This document shows, one piece after another, positions 15,554 through 25,651 of a DNA stretch of 64,000 nt. Made by a program: the position numbers and the translations under genes. The notes under the pieces are model-generated. The model had not been told where the DNA came from. It saw nothing but the letters and a program-made list of their open reading frames with translations, and did no database searches. Location: the NCBI GenBank assembly GCA_964433755.1, contig CAYSSR010000002.1:1-64000 (forward strand), read 5' to 3'. The DNA comes from JAUVXJ01 sp964433755. Its GTDB lineage: Bacteria > Chloroflexota > Anaerolineae > UBA7937 > B3-Chlor. Within the stretch, counting starts at the first letter, position 1, and every line of letters begins with the position of its first letter.

Positions 15554-16198
15554 ATGCCAACAATGCCAACAACTCCAAGAGCGGCCGCTCAGTGGCCAAC
15601 GAAGAGACAACAGATGAAGAGGCATAGGTTCCTGACCACAGGTGATATCGCTGCGTACTGCGAGGTCACCAACGCTGCTGTTCTCAAATGGATCGACTCC
15701 GGCAAGCTCCCCGTCTTCACCACGCCGGGCGGCCACTATCGTGTTCTGCGGAATGACTTCCGGTCTTTTCTCGTGCAGCACGGGATGTTCGTCGATGACG
15801 GATTCTTCGGGAAGAGCCACAGCAGAAAGCGGATCCTGATCGTGGACGACGAGCCGACGGTGGTCGACTTCATCGAGAGCGCCCTGCGCCTCGTGGGTGG
15901 GTACGAGCTTGCCACGGCCACCGACGGCTTCGATGCGGGCCAGCAAGTGATCACCTTTGAGCCCGATCTCATCATCCTGGACATCATGCTCCCAGGCATG
16001 GATGGCTTCGAGGTCTGTACGAGGGTTAAGACAGATCCAGCAACTGCCCATGTGAAGATCCTGGCCGTGACCGGGTTTGCCACCGAGGAGAACATCCAGA
16101 GAATGCTGCGCGCGGGTGCAGATGATTGCCTCGGCAAACCGCTGAAGATGCAAGATCTACGCGAGAAGGTCGAGCAGCTGCTCGGCGCCGAGGAGTAG
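15554..16198 (+). CDS. Excisionase-type HTH plus response-regulator receiver protein
   Basis: 214 residues. Residues 25-75 form a MerR/excisionase-like winged helix (FLTTGDIAAYCEVTNAAVLKWIDSGKLPVFTTPGGHYRVL), followed by a receiver domain from about residue 92 (RILIVDDEPTVV) with phospho-acceptor D143 (LIILDIMLPGMDG) and the conserved lysine in CLGKPL. DNA-binding before receiver is the reverse of the usual response-regulator order. ATG at 15554 follows GGAGGAGG. The adjacent hybrid kinase, 249 bp downstream, is the obvious partner. Confidence 0.88.
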   Translation: MPTMPTTPRAAAQWPTKRQQMKRHRFLTTGDIAAYCEVTNAAVLKWIDSGKLPVFTTPGGHYRVLRNDFRSFLVQHGMFVDDGFFGKSHSRKRILIVDDEPTVVDFIESALRLVGGYELATATDGFDAGQQVITFEPDLIILDIMLPGMDGFEVCTRVKTDPATAHVKILAVTGFATEENIQRMLRAGADDCLGKPLKMQDLREKVEQLLGAEE

Positions 16199-16447
16199 CG
16201 CCATGCTGCCAGGAGGCCCGAATCCAGAACCTTGATCGCGAGCGATGGGCGAAGCCTTCGGCACATTGCCCAGTGAAGTTCAATCGACGGACAACCCTGG
16301 ACAAAGCACCTGTGGGCGTCGTCGTCGCCTGGTCGCTGGAGAGCGAAGGGCCAGGGTCTGAGTATCTGCCGCGATACGGTCTGCGGCAAGGACCAAGCCT
16401 GCAGTTCCTTACCTTGATGAGCCATTTGCACGGAGAGAGCATAGAGG

Positions 16448-19400
16448 ATGGAGTCTCACAGGACCAACACACTCGAATCGCTCAGTAGCGGAAGCGGCCT
16501 CACTAGGAGCCTTGAGGAGTTCAGTGCGGTGGCCTCCGCCATCAGCAGCGTGTTCAAGCTGGACGACCTGCTGGGCACCGCTCTCGACAAGTCTCTCGAA
16601 CTCTCGCGCGCTGACAGAGGCGCGATCCACTTGCTAGGACAAGGCCGCCGAACGCTGGAGCTCCGTGCTCACCGCGGGCTCTCGCCACAGTACCTGAAGA
16701 CCTCTCCAGTGCTGGCGATGGGAGAACAGGTGGCCGGACGCGTGGCACAAACGGGTCAGCCAATGCTCACGAGTCACTCATCGGCCGACGCGTCGGTTCG
16801 CAACGACCTGATGGGGGTCCACGAATTCGGCTCGCTGGTCTGCCTGCCACTGACATCCAACGGCCGAGTCCTGGGCACCATCACCTTGCTGAGCGACAAC
16901 CAAGAGCACTTCGTTTCCGACGACCTCCAGCTTTTCGGCCTCGTGGCACGCCAGATCGCAGCAGGCATCGAGAGTGCCAGGCTATTCGAAGAGAAGGAAG
17001 ACCGCGTCAGCGAACTGGCTGCCCTCAACGAGATAGGGCAAGCCATTGGCTCCACTCTGGATCTCGTTGCCGTTCTTAAGCTGGTTGCTCAGAAGACTGC
17101 ACAGATCTGCAATGTAGAGCGCTGTAGCATCCTTCTCCTCGATGAGCAGAAGAAGAAGCTCGTGCCCATGATGTCACAACTGGCCTCGGGAGCCAGGGAC
17201 GTCGAACTGTGGAGGCTGTTCAGACAAGAGATCGTGCGCGATGACGTGGACGATCTCCCTGAGGTGGCAAAGGTGGTCCGTGAAGGCAGAACAGTGGTGC
17301 TTGACGAAGAAGGCGTCTCGCGCTTGCCCAAACAATGGACTGAGCCCTTCGGTATCACCAGTTTGCTTCTGGTGCCGCTGGTAACCAGAGAGGAGATCAT
17401 CGGCGTCATGGCCTTGGATTATACCAGGCGAGGGCACCAGTTCAGCACCAGGCAAGTGGATCTGGCAACCACTGTCGGCCGTCAGGTGGCGATGGCTATC
17501 GAGAACGCGCGTCTCTACTCACGCCAGAGGCGCCGAGCGCTGCAACTCGCCGTTATCAACGAGGTTGGTCGCCGCGCAACCTCCAGCCTCGATCTGGAAA
17601 CGCTGCTGCTGGAGACTGCGGGAGCCATACGGGAAGGCTTCAACTATGACTTTGTGTCCATACTCCTCTCCAACGAGAAAGCCGGCGAGATGGTCCAGCG
17701 AGCGGAGTCTGGTCGTGCCGAACACATGCACGTACCTGAGTACTGTCAGAGCACGGAAGAGGGTCTCATCGGCTGGGCTGTTAGCCAGAGGCGAGCCGTC
17801 GTGGTAAACGACGTCAGCCACGATTCTCGATACCTCGAAGGTTTCCCGGACAAGCCCTTCACTCAATCGGAAATGGTCGTGCCCATCAGTCTAGGCGACA
17901 AAGTGATCGCCGCCTTGGACGTCCAGTCGGCTGAGCTGGACGCCTTCGACCTCACCGACCTCATGTCCATGCAAGCCATCGTGGATCAGTTGACGGCGGC
18001 CATGCGCAACGCCCAGCTCTACGAGGAGATCACTCGGCACTCCACAGATCTCGAGGCAGCTAACCGACGACTCCTGGCCCTTCAGGAGGTAGGCGCATCT
18101 CTGGCGCGTACGTGGGACCTACAGGACGTGCTCCAGAGTACCGCGGACAGTGTGGTCAAGGGCCTGGGCTATTCGGTCGCCGCCATCGGTGTGGTCGACG
18201 CAGAACAGTTGGTGATGGAGAACCTTGTACTCGCTTCAACCAGCGCAACTCTCCTTCAACAGATCGAGGATTTGGCCGGTGAGGAACTACGGGGGGTTCG
18301 ATTGCCACTGGACCCGGAGAGCGGTGTGGTAGCCAGAGCCCTCTCGAAGGAGACACTGCAAATCACTGACAGCGTGCGCGACCTGTTCGGAGGTCTTCTC
18401 GACGCTGAGGCGTGTGCAGAGGTGCAAGAACTGGGTGGCATCAAGACGATCGTCACGGTGCCGCTGATACTGGAGGACAAGCCCGTGGGCGTCCTTTGTG
18501 CGGCGACCGGGCACAGCGAGGTCAGCCACGAGGACTTGGCGTCCTTGAGCGTCTTCGCCAACCAGGCAGCGCTGGCCATCGAGAACGTAAGGCTATACCA
18601 GAGAACCAGAACCAGACTCGACGAACTATCCACCCTGCACGAGGTTTCTGTCGCCGCCACTTCTACCCTGGAACTGTCACAGATCCTGGATCGCATCGTG
18701 GGAGCCCTCCAAGAAACCCAAGGGTTCTCCAATCTGGTGCTCATGCTCCTCGACGAGGAAGACGGGAACAAGAAGCTGAAGGTAGCAGCCGGTCGCGGCT
18801 ATTCCCAGCCTGTTGCGGACAGGATCGACCCCAAGGTGGGCGAAGGTATCGCCGGCTGGGTCGCCTTGACGGGGGAGCCGGTGAACGTTCCAGACGTTGC
18901 CTCCGATAGCCGGTATATCATGGCCGACGAGAGCATCCGCTCCGAAGTGTGCGTGCCCCTGGCGGTCGGGAACAAGGTCATCGGCGTCCTGAACGTCGAG
19001 AGCGCTGAGATGGCTGCCTTTTCCGACGACACCGTCCAATTTCTGTCCACCTTGGCTGGTCAAATGGCCGTGATCATAGAGAACGCCCGCCTCTTTCAGA
19101 GGGTGGCCCAGAGCGAACGCGACTGGGAAGACACCTTCAGAGCGATCACGGACGGCATTGCGATCTGTGACGCGGACCTCAGGATACTGCGGGTCAATCC
19201 GGCGCTGGAAAGCATCATGGAGACACCCCCGGAGGCCCTGATCGGCAAGCGGTGCTTCGAGGTCTTCTCCTACTGTACAGGCCCTACTAGTGCCTCCTGT
19301 CCTCACCGACGCGCCATGCAGACGGGGGAGCCAACCTCCGCCGAGGTCGATGAGCCAGGCCTCAAGAAGACTCTCCACATCTTCAGCCTCCCCATCTTCG

Positions 19401-20593
19401 ACGAAGAAGGTAATGCCAAGGGCGTCGTCCACACCGTTAGGGATACCACTGACGACAAGGCTCTGCGGCTACAACTGCTTCAGACCGAGAAGCTGGCCGC
19501 CATCGGTGAGTTGGTGTCCGGGGTCGCTCACGAACTCAACAACCCCCTGACCTCAGTGATGGGGTACGCCCAACTCCTGCAAGCCGCAGACGTCACGCCG
19601 GAGATACGCGATGATCTAAGGACTATCTACCAGGAAGCCCAGCGCAGCGCCAAGATCATAGAGAACCTCCTCACCTTTGCGCGCAAGGAGACTGCAGAGA
19701 AGCAATACACCGATGTTAACCAGGTGCTCAAGGACACCCTCAGGCTGAGGGGCTATCAACTCAAGGTGGACGACGTTGAGCTGTCGCGTCAACTCGACGA
19801 GAACCTACCTTGGACCATGGCTGCTCCACATCAGTTGCAGCAAGTCTTCTTAAACCTGATCAACAACGCCCATCAAGCCGTCATGGCATCGCCAGGCCAG
19901 CGGTGCCTGACGTTCAGAACCGAGACTGACGGCAAGGTCATCCGCGTCCTGGTAGTCGACAACGGGCCTGGCATCCCAGAGGATCACCTCGGCAAGATCT
20001 TCGATCCCTTCTTCACCACGAAAGACGTGGGCCAGGGCACAGGATTGGGCCTCTCCATCGCCTTCGGCATAGTGCAAGAACACAACGGGCGGATATGGGC
20101 CGAGAGCGAACCCAACAAGGGAACCACCTTCATCGTGGAACTGCCGATCATCGAGCGGCCCGCAGGCGATGTCCCCCAAACGAACAATACGAACTCCCTG
20201 GAGAGTCGAGAGGCCAAGAGGATGATGGTTATCGACGACGAAGAAGAGATACTGGAGGTCGTAGGGCGCATCCTCGAGCGTTTGGGCCACGAGGTCGTCG
20301 CTGTAGACTCCGCCGAAACCGCGCTGGACAAGATCGCGAAACAGCACTACGACCTGGTCATCTGCGACGTGAGGATGCCCGGTATTGGCGGCCAGGGCCT
20401 GTACCAGAGACTCAGAAGTAGCCATCCTGATCTGGCCAGGCGTATCATCTTCACCACGGGTGATACCGTCAGCCGAAACACGCGGGCGTTTCTGGAGAAC
20501 GTCGGAACGCCCTACCTGTCCAAGCCCTTCATGATCGAAGACCTGCAGAGGGCGATGGAAGAGGTCATAGGCAATGATCAAGCCTCTCACTGA
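16448..20593 (+). CDS. Hybrid sensor histidine kinase with five GAF domains
   Basis: 1381-residue soluble sensor kinase; no membrane segment is seen. Approximate order: GAF1 (25-180), GAF2 (192-365), GAF3 (366-540), GAF4 (541-722), GAF5 (723-885), PAS (890-1000), HisKA with phospho-accepting H1028 (GVAHELNNPL), HATPase with N box 1136-1140 and DNGPGIP/GTGLGLS motifs, then a C-terminal receiver with D1307 (LVICDVRMPG). Each GAF is followed by an IENARLY-type signalling helix. The repeated modules suggest a cytoplasmic small-ligand or redox sensor. It likely signals to the HTH-receiver protein just upstream. Confidence 0.92.
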   Translation: MESHRTNTLESLSSGSGLTRSLEEFSAVASAISSVFKLDDLLGTALDKSLELSRADRGAIHLLGQGRRTLELRAHRGLSPQYLKTSPVLAMGEQVAGRVAQTGQPMLTSHSSADASVRNDLMGVHEFGSLVCLPLTSNGRVLGTITLLSDNQEHFVSDDLQLFGLVARQIAAGIESARLFEEKEDRVSELAALNEIGQAIGSTLDLVAVLKLVAQKTAQICNVERCSILLLDEQKKKLVPMMSQLASGARDVELWRLFRQEIVRDDVDDLPEVAKVVREGRTVVLDEEGVSRLPKQWTEPFGITSLLLVPLVTREEIIGVMALDYTRRGHQFSTRQVDLATTVGRQVAMAIENARLYSRQRRRALQLAVINEVGRRATSSLDLETLLLETAGAIREGFNYDFVSILLSNEKAGEMVQRAESGRAEHMHVPEYCQSTEEGLIGWAVSQRRAVVVNDVSHDSRYLEGFPDKPFTQSEMVVPISLGDKVIAALDVQSAELDAFDLTDLMSMQAIVDQLTAAMRNAQLYEEITRHSTDLEAANRRLLALQEVGASLARTWDLQDVLQSTADSVVKGLGYSVAAIGVVDAEQLVMENLVLASTSATLLQQIEDLAGEELRGVRLPLDPESGVVARALSKETLQITDSVRDLFGGLLDAEACAEVQELGGIKTIVTVPLILEDKPVGVLCAATGHSEVSHEDLASLSVFANQAALAIENVRLYQRTRTRLDELSTLHEVSVAATSTLELSQILDRIVGALQETQGFSNLVLMLLDEEDGNKKLKVAAGRGYSQPVADRIDPKVGEGIAGWVALTGEPVNVPDVASDSRYIMADESIRSEVCVPLAVGNKVIGVLNVESAEMAAFSDDTVQFLSTLAGQMAVIIENARLFQRVAQSERDWEDTFRAITDGIAICDADLRILRVNPALESIMETPPEALIGKRCFEVFSYCTGPTSASCPHRRAMQTGEPTSAEVDEPGLKKTLHIFSLPIFDEEGNAKGVVHTVRDTTDDKALRLQLLQTEKLAAIGELVSGVAHELNNPLTSVMGYAQLLQAADVTPEIRDDLRTIYQEAQRSAKIIENLLTFARKETAEKQYTDVNQVLKDTLRLRGYQLKVDDVELSRQLDENLPWTMAAPHQLQQVFLNLINNAHQAVMASPGQRCLTFRTETDGKVIRVLVVDNGPGIPEDHLGKIFDPFFTTKDVGQGTGLGLSIAFGIVQEHNGRIWAESEPNKGTTFIVELPIIERPAGDVPQTNNTNSLESREAKRMMVIDDEEEILEVVGRILERLGHEVVAVDSAETALDKIAKQHYDLVICDVRMPGIGGQGLYQRLRSSHPDLARRIIFTTGDTVSRNTRAFLENVGTPYLSKPFMIEDLQRAMEEVIGNDQASH

Positions 20594-20957
20594 CGGCGTC
20601 CTTCCCTCGCGAGTGGACACCTTCGACGACGAGCTGTAGACCACCACGCCGGGTGTCTCCGAGACCCTGCCGTCTCGCCGCTGCCGAAACCTTCGTGGAC
20701 CCTTTGCCCCTCCCTAGCGCCTCACCCAGCACAGGTGGTCCCTCGCGGCGGGCGGCGGACCGTGATCATCGACGACGTGTATCCCTACATGGGTTTCCAT
20801 TCCCTCACCACGTGTGAAACCCAGCGGCCCCACCCTCGGCCCTTACGCTAGCCATTACTCCCGTTATCTGGTATCATTTCGGGTTGTTCGAGCGCGGCTG
20901 GAGAACACATGTGACGCTCCAGGCAGAGAAAGCGGATGGCATGCGGGAGGTGCCGGT
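20594..20957 (+). other. Intergenic region before the thiolase cluster
   Basis: 364 bp with no supported gene; an open frame runs in from 20814 but has no similarity before 20958. The only clear structure is the inverted repeat at 20790-20823. I could not find promoter hexamers with acceptable spacing for the thiolase operon. Confidence 0.5.
20790..20823 (+). repeat. 8-bp inverted repeat upstream of the thiolase operon
   Basis: TGGGTTTC and GAAACCCA separated by 18 nt, about 135 bp before the first thiolase start. It could be a hairpin or a regulator site for the fatty-acid genes; sequence alone does not decide. Confidence 0.45.
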
Positions 20958-22247
20958 ATGACGGAAGTGGTCATTGTCAGCGGGGTCAGGACGCCCATAG
21001 GTACTTTCGGCGCTTCGTTGAGAGACGTGTCCGTGGTGGACCTTGGTGCTCTGGTCATCAAGGAGGCGCTGACCAGGGCAGGTCTACGCCCCAAGTCCAG
21101 TGAGAAACTGCTCCAGTATGCACCCCAGACCCTGGCAGGTACTGGTTTGGTGGATCTCGAGAAGCAGTATTACGATTGGGACGACTCGCTCACAGAGGTG
21201 CAGGTGGACGAAGTGATCATGGGGCACGTAGTCCAGGCCGGCCAGGGCCAGAACACGGCCAGGCAGGCCATGATCCGCGCAGGTGTCCCCAAAGAGACCA
21301 ACGCCTTCACAGTGAACAAGGTCTGTGCCTCGGGCCTGAAGTCCATCACGCTGGGAGCCCAAGCGATTCTACTCGGCGAGGCCGAGGTGGTGGTCGCCGG
21401 AGGTATGGAGAACATGAGCCAGGCCCCTTACGCCCTTCCCAAAGCGAGGTGGGGCTACCGGATGGATATCACGGGCGCCGGTGAGGCTGCGGACCTCATG
21501 GTCCACGACGGGCTCTGGGAGATATTCTACGGCTACCACATGGGTCTGACTGCAGAGAACATCGCTCGGAAGTACGATATCACCAGAGAAGAACAAGACG
21601 AACTCGGTCTTCTCAGCCACCAGCGTGCGCGCAAGGCCATAGCTGACGGTTTGTTCGCCCAGGAGATCGTGCCCGTGCTCATCCCACAGCGCAAGGGCGA
21701 CCCGATAGTATTCGACACTGACGAGCGCCCGATGGACACCAGCCTGGAGAAGATGGCCAAGCTCCGACCAGCCTTCAGCAAGGACGGAACCGTCACTGCG
21801 GGCAACGCTTCAGGGATCAACGATGCCGCCGCAGCGGTAGTACTCATGTCCCGGGAGAAGGCGGAGCAACTCGGCCTCAGCCCAGTCGTGAGCATCAAGT
21901 CGTACGCCTCGGGTGGTGTAGATCCCGCCTATATGGGGCTCGGCGTGGTACCTAGCGTGAGGAAGGCTCTGGACAAAGCAGGTCTCTCCGTGGAGGACAT
22001 GGATGTCATCGAGCTGAACGAGGCCTTTGCATCCCAGGCCATAGCGTGCATGCGGGAGTTGGGACTCAGCACTGAGAACACCAACGTTCGCGGCAGCGGC
22101 ATCTCCCTCGGGCACCCCATCGGATGTACCGGCGCGCGGCTGGTAGTGACGATCATGCACGAAATGCAACGAGCCGACCTCAAGCAGGGATTGGTGACCA
22201 TGTGTATAGGCGGCGGCCAGGGTATGGCTGCCGTGCTGGAGAGATAG
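20958..22247 (+). CDS. Acetyl-CoA C-acetyltransferase (thiolase, copy 1)
   Basis: Condenses or cleaves acyl-CoA thioesters (acetoacetyl-CoA or 3-ketoacyl-CoA). The 429-residue protein shows the acyl-enzyme cysteine in NKVCASGLKS, ELNEAFASQA, and the C-terminal GHPIGCTGAR and GGGQGMA motifs. It is about 35 residues longer than usual because of an insert near residues 37-75 (contains LLQYAPQTLAGTGLVDLEKQYY). ATG at 20958 is preceded by GGGAGG. First gene of a beta-oxidation-type cluster. Confidence 0.92.
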   Translation: MTEVVIVSGVRTPIGTFGASLRDVSVVDLGALVIKEALTRAGLRPKSSEKLLQYAPQTLAGTGLVDLEKQYYDWDDSLTEVQVDEVIMGHVVQAGQGQNTARQAMIRAGVPKETNAFTVNKVCASGLKSITLGAQAILLGEAEVVVAGGMENMSQAPYALPKARWGYRMDITGAGEAADLMVHDGLWEIFYGYHMGLTAENIARKYDITREEQDELGLLSHQRARKAIADGLFAQEIVPVLIPQRKGDPIVFDTDERPMDTSLEKMAKLRPAFSKDGTVTAGNASGINDAAAAVVLMSREKAEQLGLSPVVSIKSYASGGVDPAYMGLGVVPSVRKALDKAGLSVEDMDVIELNEAFASQAIACMRELGLSTENTNVRGSGISLGHPIGCTGARLVVTIMHEMQRADLKQGLVTMCIGGGQGMAAVLER

Positions 22248-22302
22248 CACATCACCTCTTGTGCCAAGCTCCATGGGCACAGACAGATCAGAGAGGGTCG
22301 AG

Positions 22303-23490
22303 ATGGCTAGCGACGGCGACGTGGTGATCATTGGCGCGGCCAGGACTGCTATCGGTAGATTCGGTGGAACGGTGTCCCGGCTGCCCGCAGTCGAGCTGGG
22401 CGGGGCAGCGATCAGAGGCGCAGTGGATCGGGCCGGGATCGACCCGGCGGACATCGACGAAGTACTGGTAGGCCAGGTCATTCAGGCCGGATGCGGTCAG
22501 GCACCAGCGCGCCAGGCAGCCCTCAGCGCCGGCCTGCCCCCATCTGTGGGCGCCACCACCGTCAACAAGGTCTGTGGCTCAGGGCTGAAGACGGTAGCCA
22601 TGGGAGCCAACGCCATCCGGGTGGGTGACGCTGAGATCATCGTGGCGGCAGGCATGGAGAGCATGAACATGGGACCGCACCTGCTCCCCAACGCCCGAAC
22701 CGGTTATCGCCTGGGAAGCGCTGAGTTGGTTGACGCCACCGTTCACGACGGTTTGTGGTGTCCCATTGAGAACTGGCACATGGGCAATGCTGCCGAACTG
22801 ATCGCGGACGCGATGGACATCACGCGCGAGGAAATGGACGAGTTCGCCCTACAAAGCCACCAGAAGGCGGTGCGGGCTATCGAAGAAGGATGGTTCAAGC
22901 CGGAGATCGTACCCCTCCCCGTGCCGCAGCGGAAGGGCGAGCCTGTCATCTTCGACACCGACGAGAACCCACGGGCGGACACCACTCTGGAGGCGCTGGC
23001 CAAGCTGACGCCAGCCTTCAGAAAAGACGGCAAGTGCACCGCTGGCAACTCATCGGCCATCACTGACGGCGCCGGGGCAGTCGTCATCGCCAGCGCGGAA
23101 CGGGCGAAGTCTCTGGGCATTGACCCTTTGGCGCGCATCACCGGCTTCGCTCAAGCAGCAGTGGAGCCCAAATGGGTGTTCTTCGCTCCGGTGCACGCCA
23201 TGGAGAAGCTGCTGGCCAAGACCGGCTACAGCCTCGACGATTTCGATCTGCTGGAGATCAACGAGGCCTTCGCCTCGCAGAGCGTCGCTGATGGGCGGAA
23301 GCTTGGGCTTGACTGGGAGCGCCTGAACGTCAACGGCGGCGCCATCGCCCTGGGACACCCTGTCGGTTGCAGCGGCACTCGACTTCTGGTGACACTGATC
23401 TATGCCATGAAGGCGCGGGACGCCGCTGTAGGCGTCGCTGCCCTCTGCCTCGGCGGCGGAGAGGCCGTGGCCATGAGCATCGAGAGATAG
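22303..23490 (+). CDS. Acetyl-CoA C-acyltransferase (thiolase, copy 2)
   Basis: 395-residue thiolase of standard length, clearly paralogous to the preceding gene (NKVCGSGLKT, EINEAFASQS, GHPVGCSGTR, CLGGGEAVA). The active-site Cys, His and second Cys are all in place. The ATG at 22303 has GAGAGGG upstream; an in-frame start at 22261 adds 14 unrelated residues. Two thiolases in tandem suggest different chain-length or direction preferences. Confidence 0.92.
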   Translation: MASDGDVVIIGAARTAIGRFGGTVSRLPAVELGGAAIRGAVDRAGIDPADIDEVLVGQVIQAGCGQAPARQAALSAGLPPSVGATTVNKVCGSGLKTVAMGANAIRVGDAEIIVAAGMESMNMGPHLLPNARTGYRLGSAELVDATVHDGLWCPIENWHMGNAAELIADAMDITREEMDEFALQSHQKAVRAIEEGWFKPEIVPLPVPQRKGEPVIFDTDENPRADTTLEALAKLTPAFRKDGKCTAGNSSAITDGAGAVVIASAERAKSLGIDPLARITGFAQAAVEPKWVFFAPVHAMEKLLAKTGYSLDDFDLLEINEAFASQSVADGRKLGLDWERLNVNGGAIALGHPVGCSGTRLLVTLIYAMKARDAAVGVAALCLGGGEAVAMSIER

Positions 23491-23624
23491 ATTCCTGCTG
23501 GACGCAGCAACGGCTGCCCACAGCAGGTCCGTGACGTGCGTAAGAGAGTGCCCTTTCGAGACTGGGGGCATCTGCGTGACCCGGTGGGGCAAGCAGGAGG
23601 TTGCCCCGGCCGAGAAAGTGAGAG

Positions 23625-24365
23625 ATGGTTCCGGAAGACAGAGTTGCCATCGTGACTGGGGCCGGGCAGGGAATCGGTCGCGCTATCGCACTGAAGCTGG
23701 CCGAGGATAGCGTTCGAGTCGTCGTCTCGGACGCGAACCACGATACCGCCCTCCAGACGGCCGAAGAGATACAGTCCTTCGGTCGTCAAGCGCTGGGCAT
23801 CAGAACTGACGTAGCCAACTCCAGCGACGTGTCGGAGTTGGTGGAGACAACCGTGGCCGAGTTCGGCAGAGTAGACATCCTGGTCAACAACGCCGGCATT
23901 GCCCGAAGCGGGACGCTGCTCAAACTCACGGAGGAGGCCTGGGACGAGGTTCTCGATGTGAACCTCAAGGGCGTTTTCAGGACCACCAGAGCCGCAGCGC
24001 GGTACATGATAGAAGCCAAGTACGGAAAGATAGTCAACGTCTCCTCCATCTATGGACGGACGGGGGTCGTGGGCGATTCCAACTACGCTGCGTCCAAGGC
24101 TGGAATCGTGGGGTTCACCAAGAGCACAGCCCGTGAGCTCGCCCGCCACCACATCAACGTCAACGCTATCCTCCCTGGTATGGTCGACACTCCACTCTTG
24201 CGCGGCATCCCAGACCGGTATCTCAAGCCCATGATCGAGGAGATACCCCTGGGGCGGGTGGGAACGCCAGAAGACATCGCCAATGTGGCAGCGTTTCTGG
24301 TCTCGGACGAGGCCAGCTACATCACGGGCGCCACCATCGAGGTCACGGGCGGATGGCGCATGTAA
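23625..24365 (+). CDS. Short-chain dehydrogenase/reductase, FabG-like
   Basis: 246-residue NAD(P)-dependent oxidoreductase of the classical SDR family. The cofactor motif TGAGQGIG (11-18), NNAG, catalytic Ser (NVSSIYG), and the YAASKAG Tyr-Lys pair are present, with the C-terminal GATIEVTGGW signature. In this setting it probably interconverts 3-ketoacyl-CoA and 3-hydroxyacyl-CoA between the thiolases and the acyl-CoA dehydrogenase. No enoyl-CoA hydratase is in the window. ATG at 23625 follows a GAGAAAGTGAGAG ribosome site. Confidence 0.9.
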   Translation: MVPEDRVAIVTGAGQGIGRAIALKLAEDSVRVVVSDANHDTALQTAEEIQSFGRQALGIRTDVANSSDVSELVETTVAEFGRVDILVNNAGIARSGTLLKLTEEAWDEVLDVNLKGVFRTTRAAARYMIEAKYGKIVNVSSIYGRTGVVGDSNYAASKAGIVGFTKSTARELARHHINVNAILPGMVDTPLLRGIPDRYLKPMIEEIPLGRVGTPEDIANVAAFLVSDEASYITGATIEVTGGWRM

Positions 24366-24467
24366 ATGGGTCGCGACAAGCCAGCGCGAGCGGGCAACCG
24401 TGAATGCGCTGCGCGACGAACTGATGGTCTGAGCCTATTGGACTGTTGACAGGCAGGAGTTGTACCC

Positions 24468-25616
24468 ATGGACTTCAACCTGACAGACGAGCAACGGATG
24501 ATACAGGAGCTGGCACGGGACTTCGCCACGGAGGTTCTGGCCCCGGCAGCTCCCATTGTCGACCAGACGGAGGTGTATCCTCTTGAGAACTGCCGTCGCA
24601 TGGGCGAGCTAGGGCTGATGGGTATAGACGTGCCCGAGGAGTTCGGGGGAACCGGCGCTGATACTGTCAGCTACGTGGTCGCCCTGGAAGAGGTGTCCAA
24701 GGCGTGTGCAGCAACGGGCACCATCATGTCCGTTAACAACTCCCTGGTTTGTCACGGCTTGGTGAAGCATGGCACCCCGGAGCAACGGGAGGAGTATCTC
24801 CGCCCCGCGGCCTCTTTCGAGCGGATCGGTGCCTTCTGTCTCTCAGAGCCCGAGGCAGGCTCGGACGCCGCGGCCCAGAAGACGAGAGCCGTGCGTGATG
24901 GCGACCACTACGTGGTCAACGGAGCAAAGAACTTCATCAGCAGTGGTGGTGTGGCCGATTTCCTGGTAACCTTCTGCGTCACCGATCCGGATGCGAAGCC
25001 CAAACACAGAGGCATCAGTTGCCTGCTCATCGATGCGGACACGCCTGGCTTCACAGCGGGAAAACCGGAGGAGAAGCTCGGCATACGCGGCGCCAATACC
25101 ACTGCCCTGTCTTTCGAGGACTGCCGTGTACCCGCGGCCAACCTCGTCGGTGAGGAAGGTCAGGGCTTCAAGATAGCCATGGAAGTGCTCGATGCCGGAC
25201 GCATTGGTATCGCCTCTCAGGCGCTAGGCATTGCACAGGCCTCGCTGGAGGCAGCCAGGGACTACGCCTTGGAGCGACAACAGTTCGGCAAACCCTTGGC
25301 CCGGCACCAAGCGATTCAGTTCATGATCGCCGACATGGCTACCAGGATCGAGGCAGCACGGCTGTTGACCCTCAAGTCTGCCGTGAAGAAACAGCGCAAG
25401 GAGAGGTACAGTCTCGAGTCGGCCATGGCCAAGCTCGCTGCCTCAGAGGCGGCGAACTGGTGCGCCTACAAGGCCATCCAGATCCTTGGGGGGTACGGTT
25501 ACATCAGAGAGTACAACGTGGAACGATACTACCGCGACGCGAAGATCACCGAGATCTACGAAGGCACTTCAGAAGTGCAGCGCATCATCATTGCCAGATA
25601 CATGCTGAGAGACTAA
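24468..25616 (+). CDS. Acyl-CoA dehydrogenase
   Basis: FAD enzyme that introduces the 2,3 double bond into acyl-CoA; 382 residues, normal for short/medium-chain members. FCLSEPEAGSDAAA, the substrate-site ANTTALSFEDC region, RQQFGKPL and the C-terminal QILGGYGYIREYNVERYYRD are typical. Catalytic glutamate E365 lies in IYEGTSEVQR, the position used by short-chain and butyryl-CoA dehydrogenases. Start ATG at 24468 behind GGCAGGAG. No etfAB adjacent. Confidence 0.95.
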   Translation: MDFNLTDEQRMIQELARDFATEVLAPAAPIVDQTEVYPLENCRRMGELGLMGIDVPEEFGGTGADTVSYVVALEEVSKACAATGTIMSVNNSLVCHGLVKHGTPEQREEYLRPAASFERIGAFCLSEPEAGSDAAAQKTRAVRDGDHYVVNGAKNFISSGGVADFLVTFCVTDPDAKPKHRGISCLLIDADTPGFTAGKPEEKLGIRGANTTALSFEDCRVPAANLVGEEGQGFKIAMEVLDAGRIGIASQALGIAQASLEAARDYALERQQFGKPLARHQAIQFMIADMATRIEAARLLTLKSAVKKQRKERYSLESAMAKLAASEAANWCAYKAIQILGGYGYIREYNVERYYRDAKITEIYEGTSEVQRIIIARYMLRD

Positions 25617-25651
25617 CGCTTCCCCACGCAAGACACCTGCCAGGAGTTACT

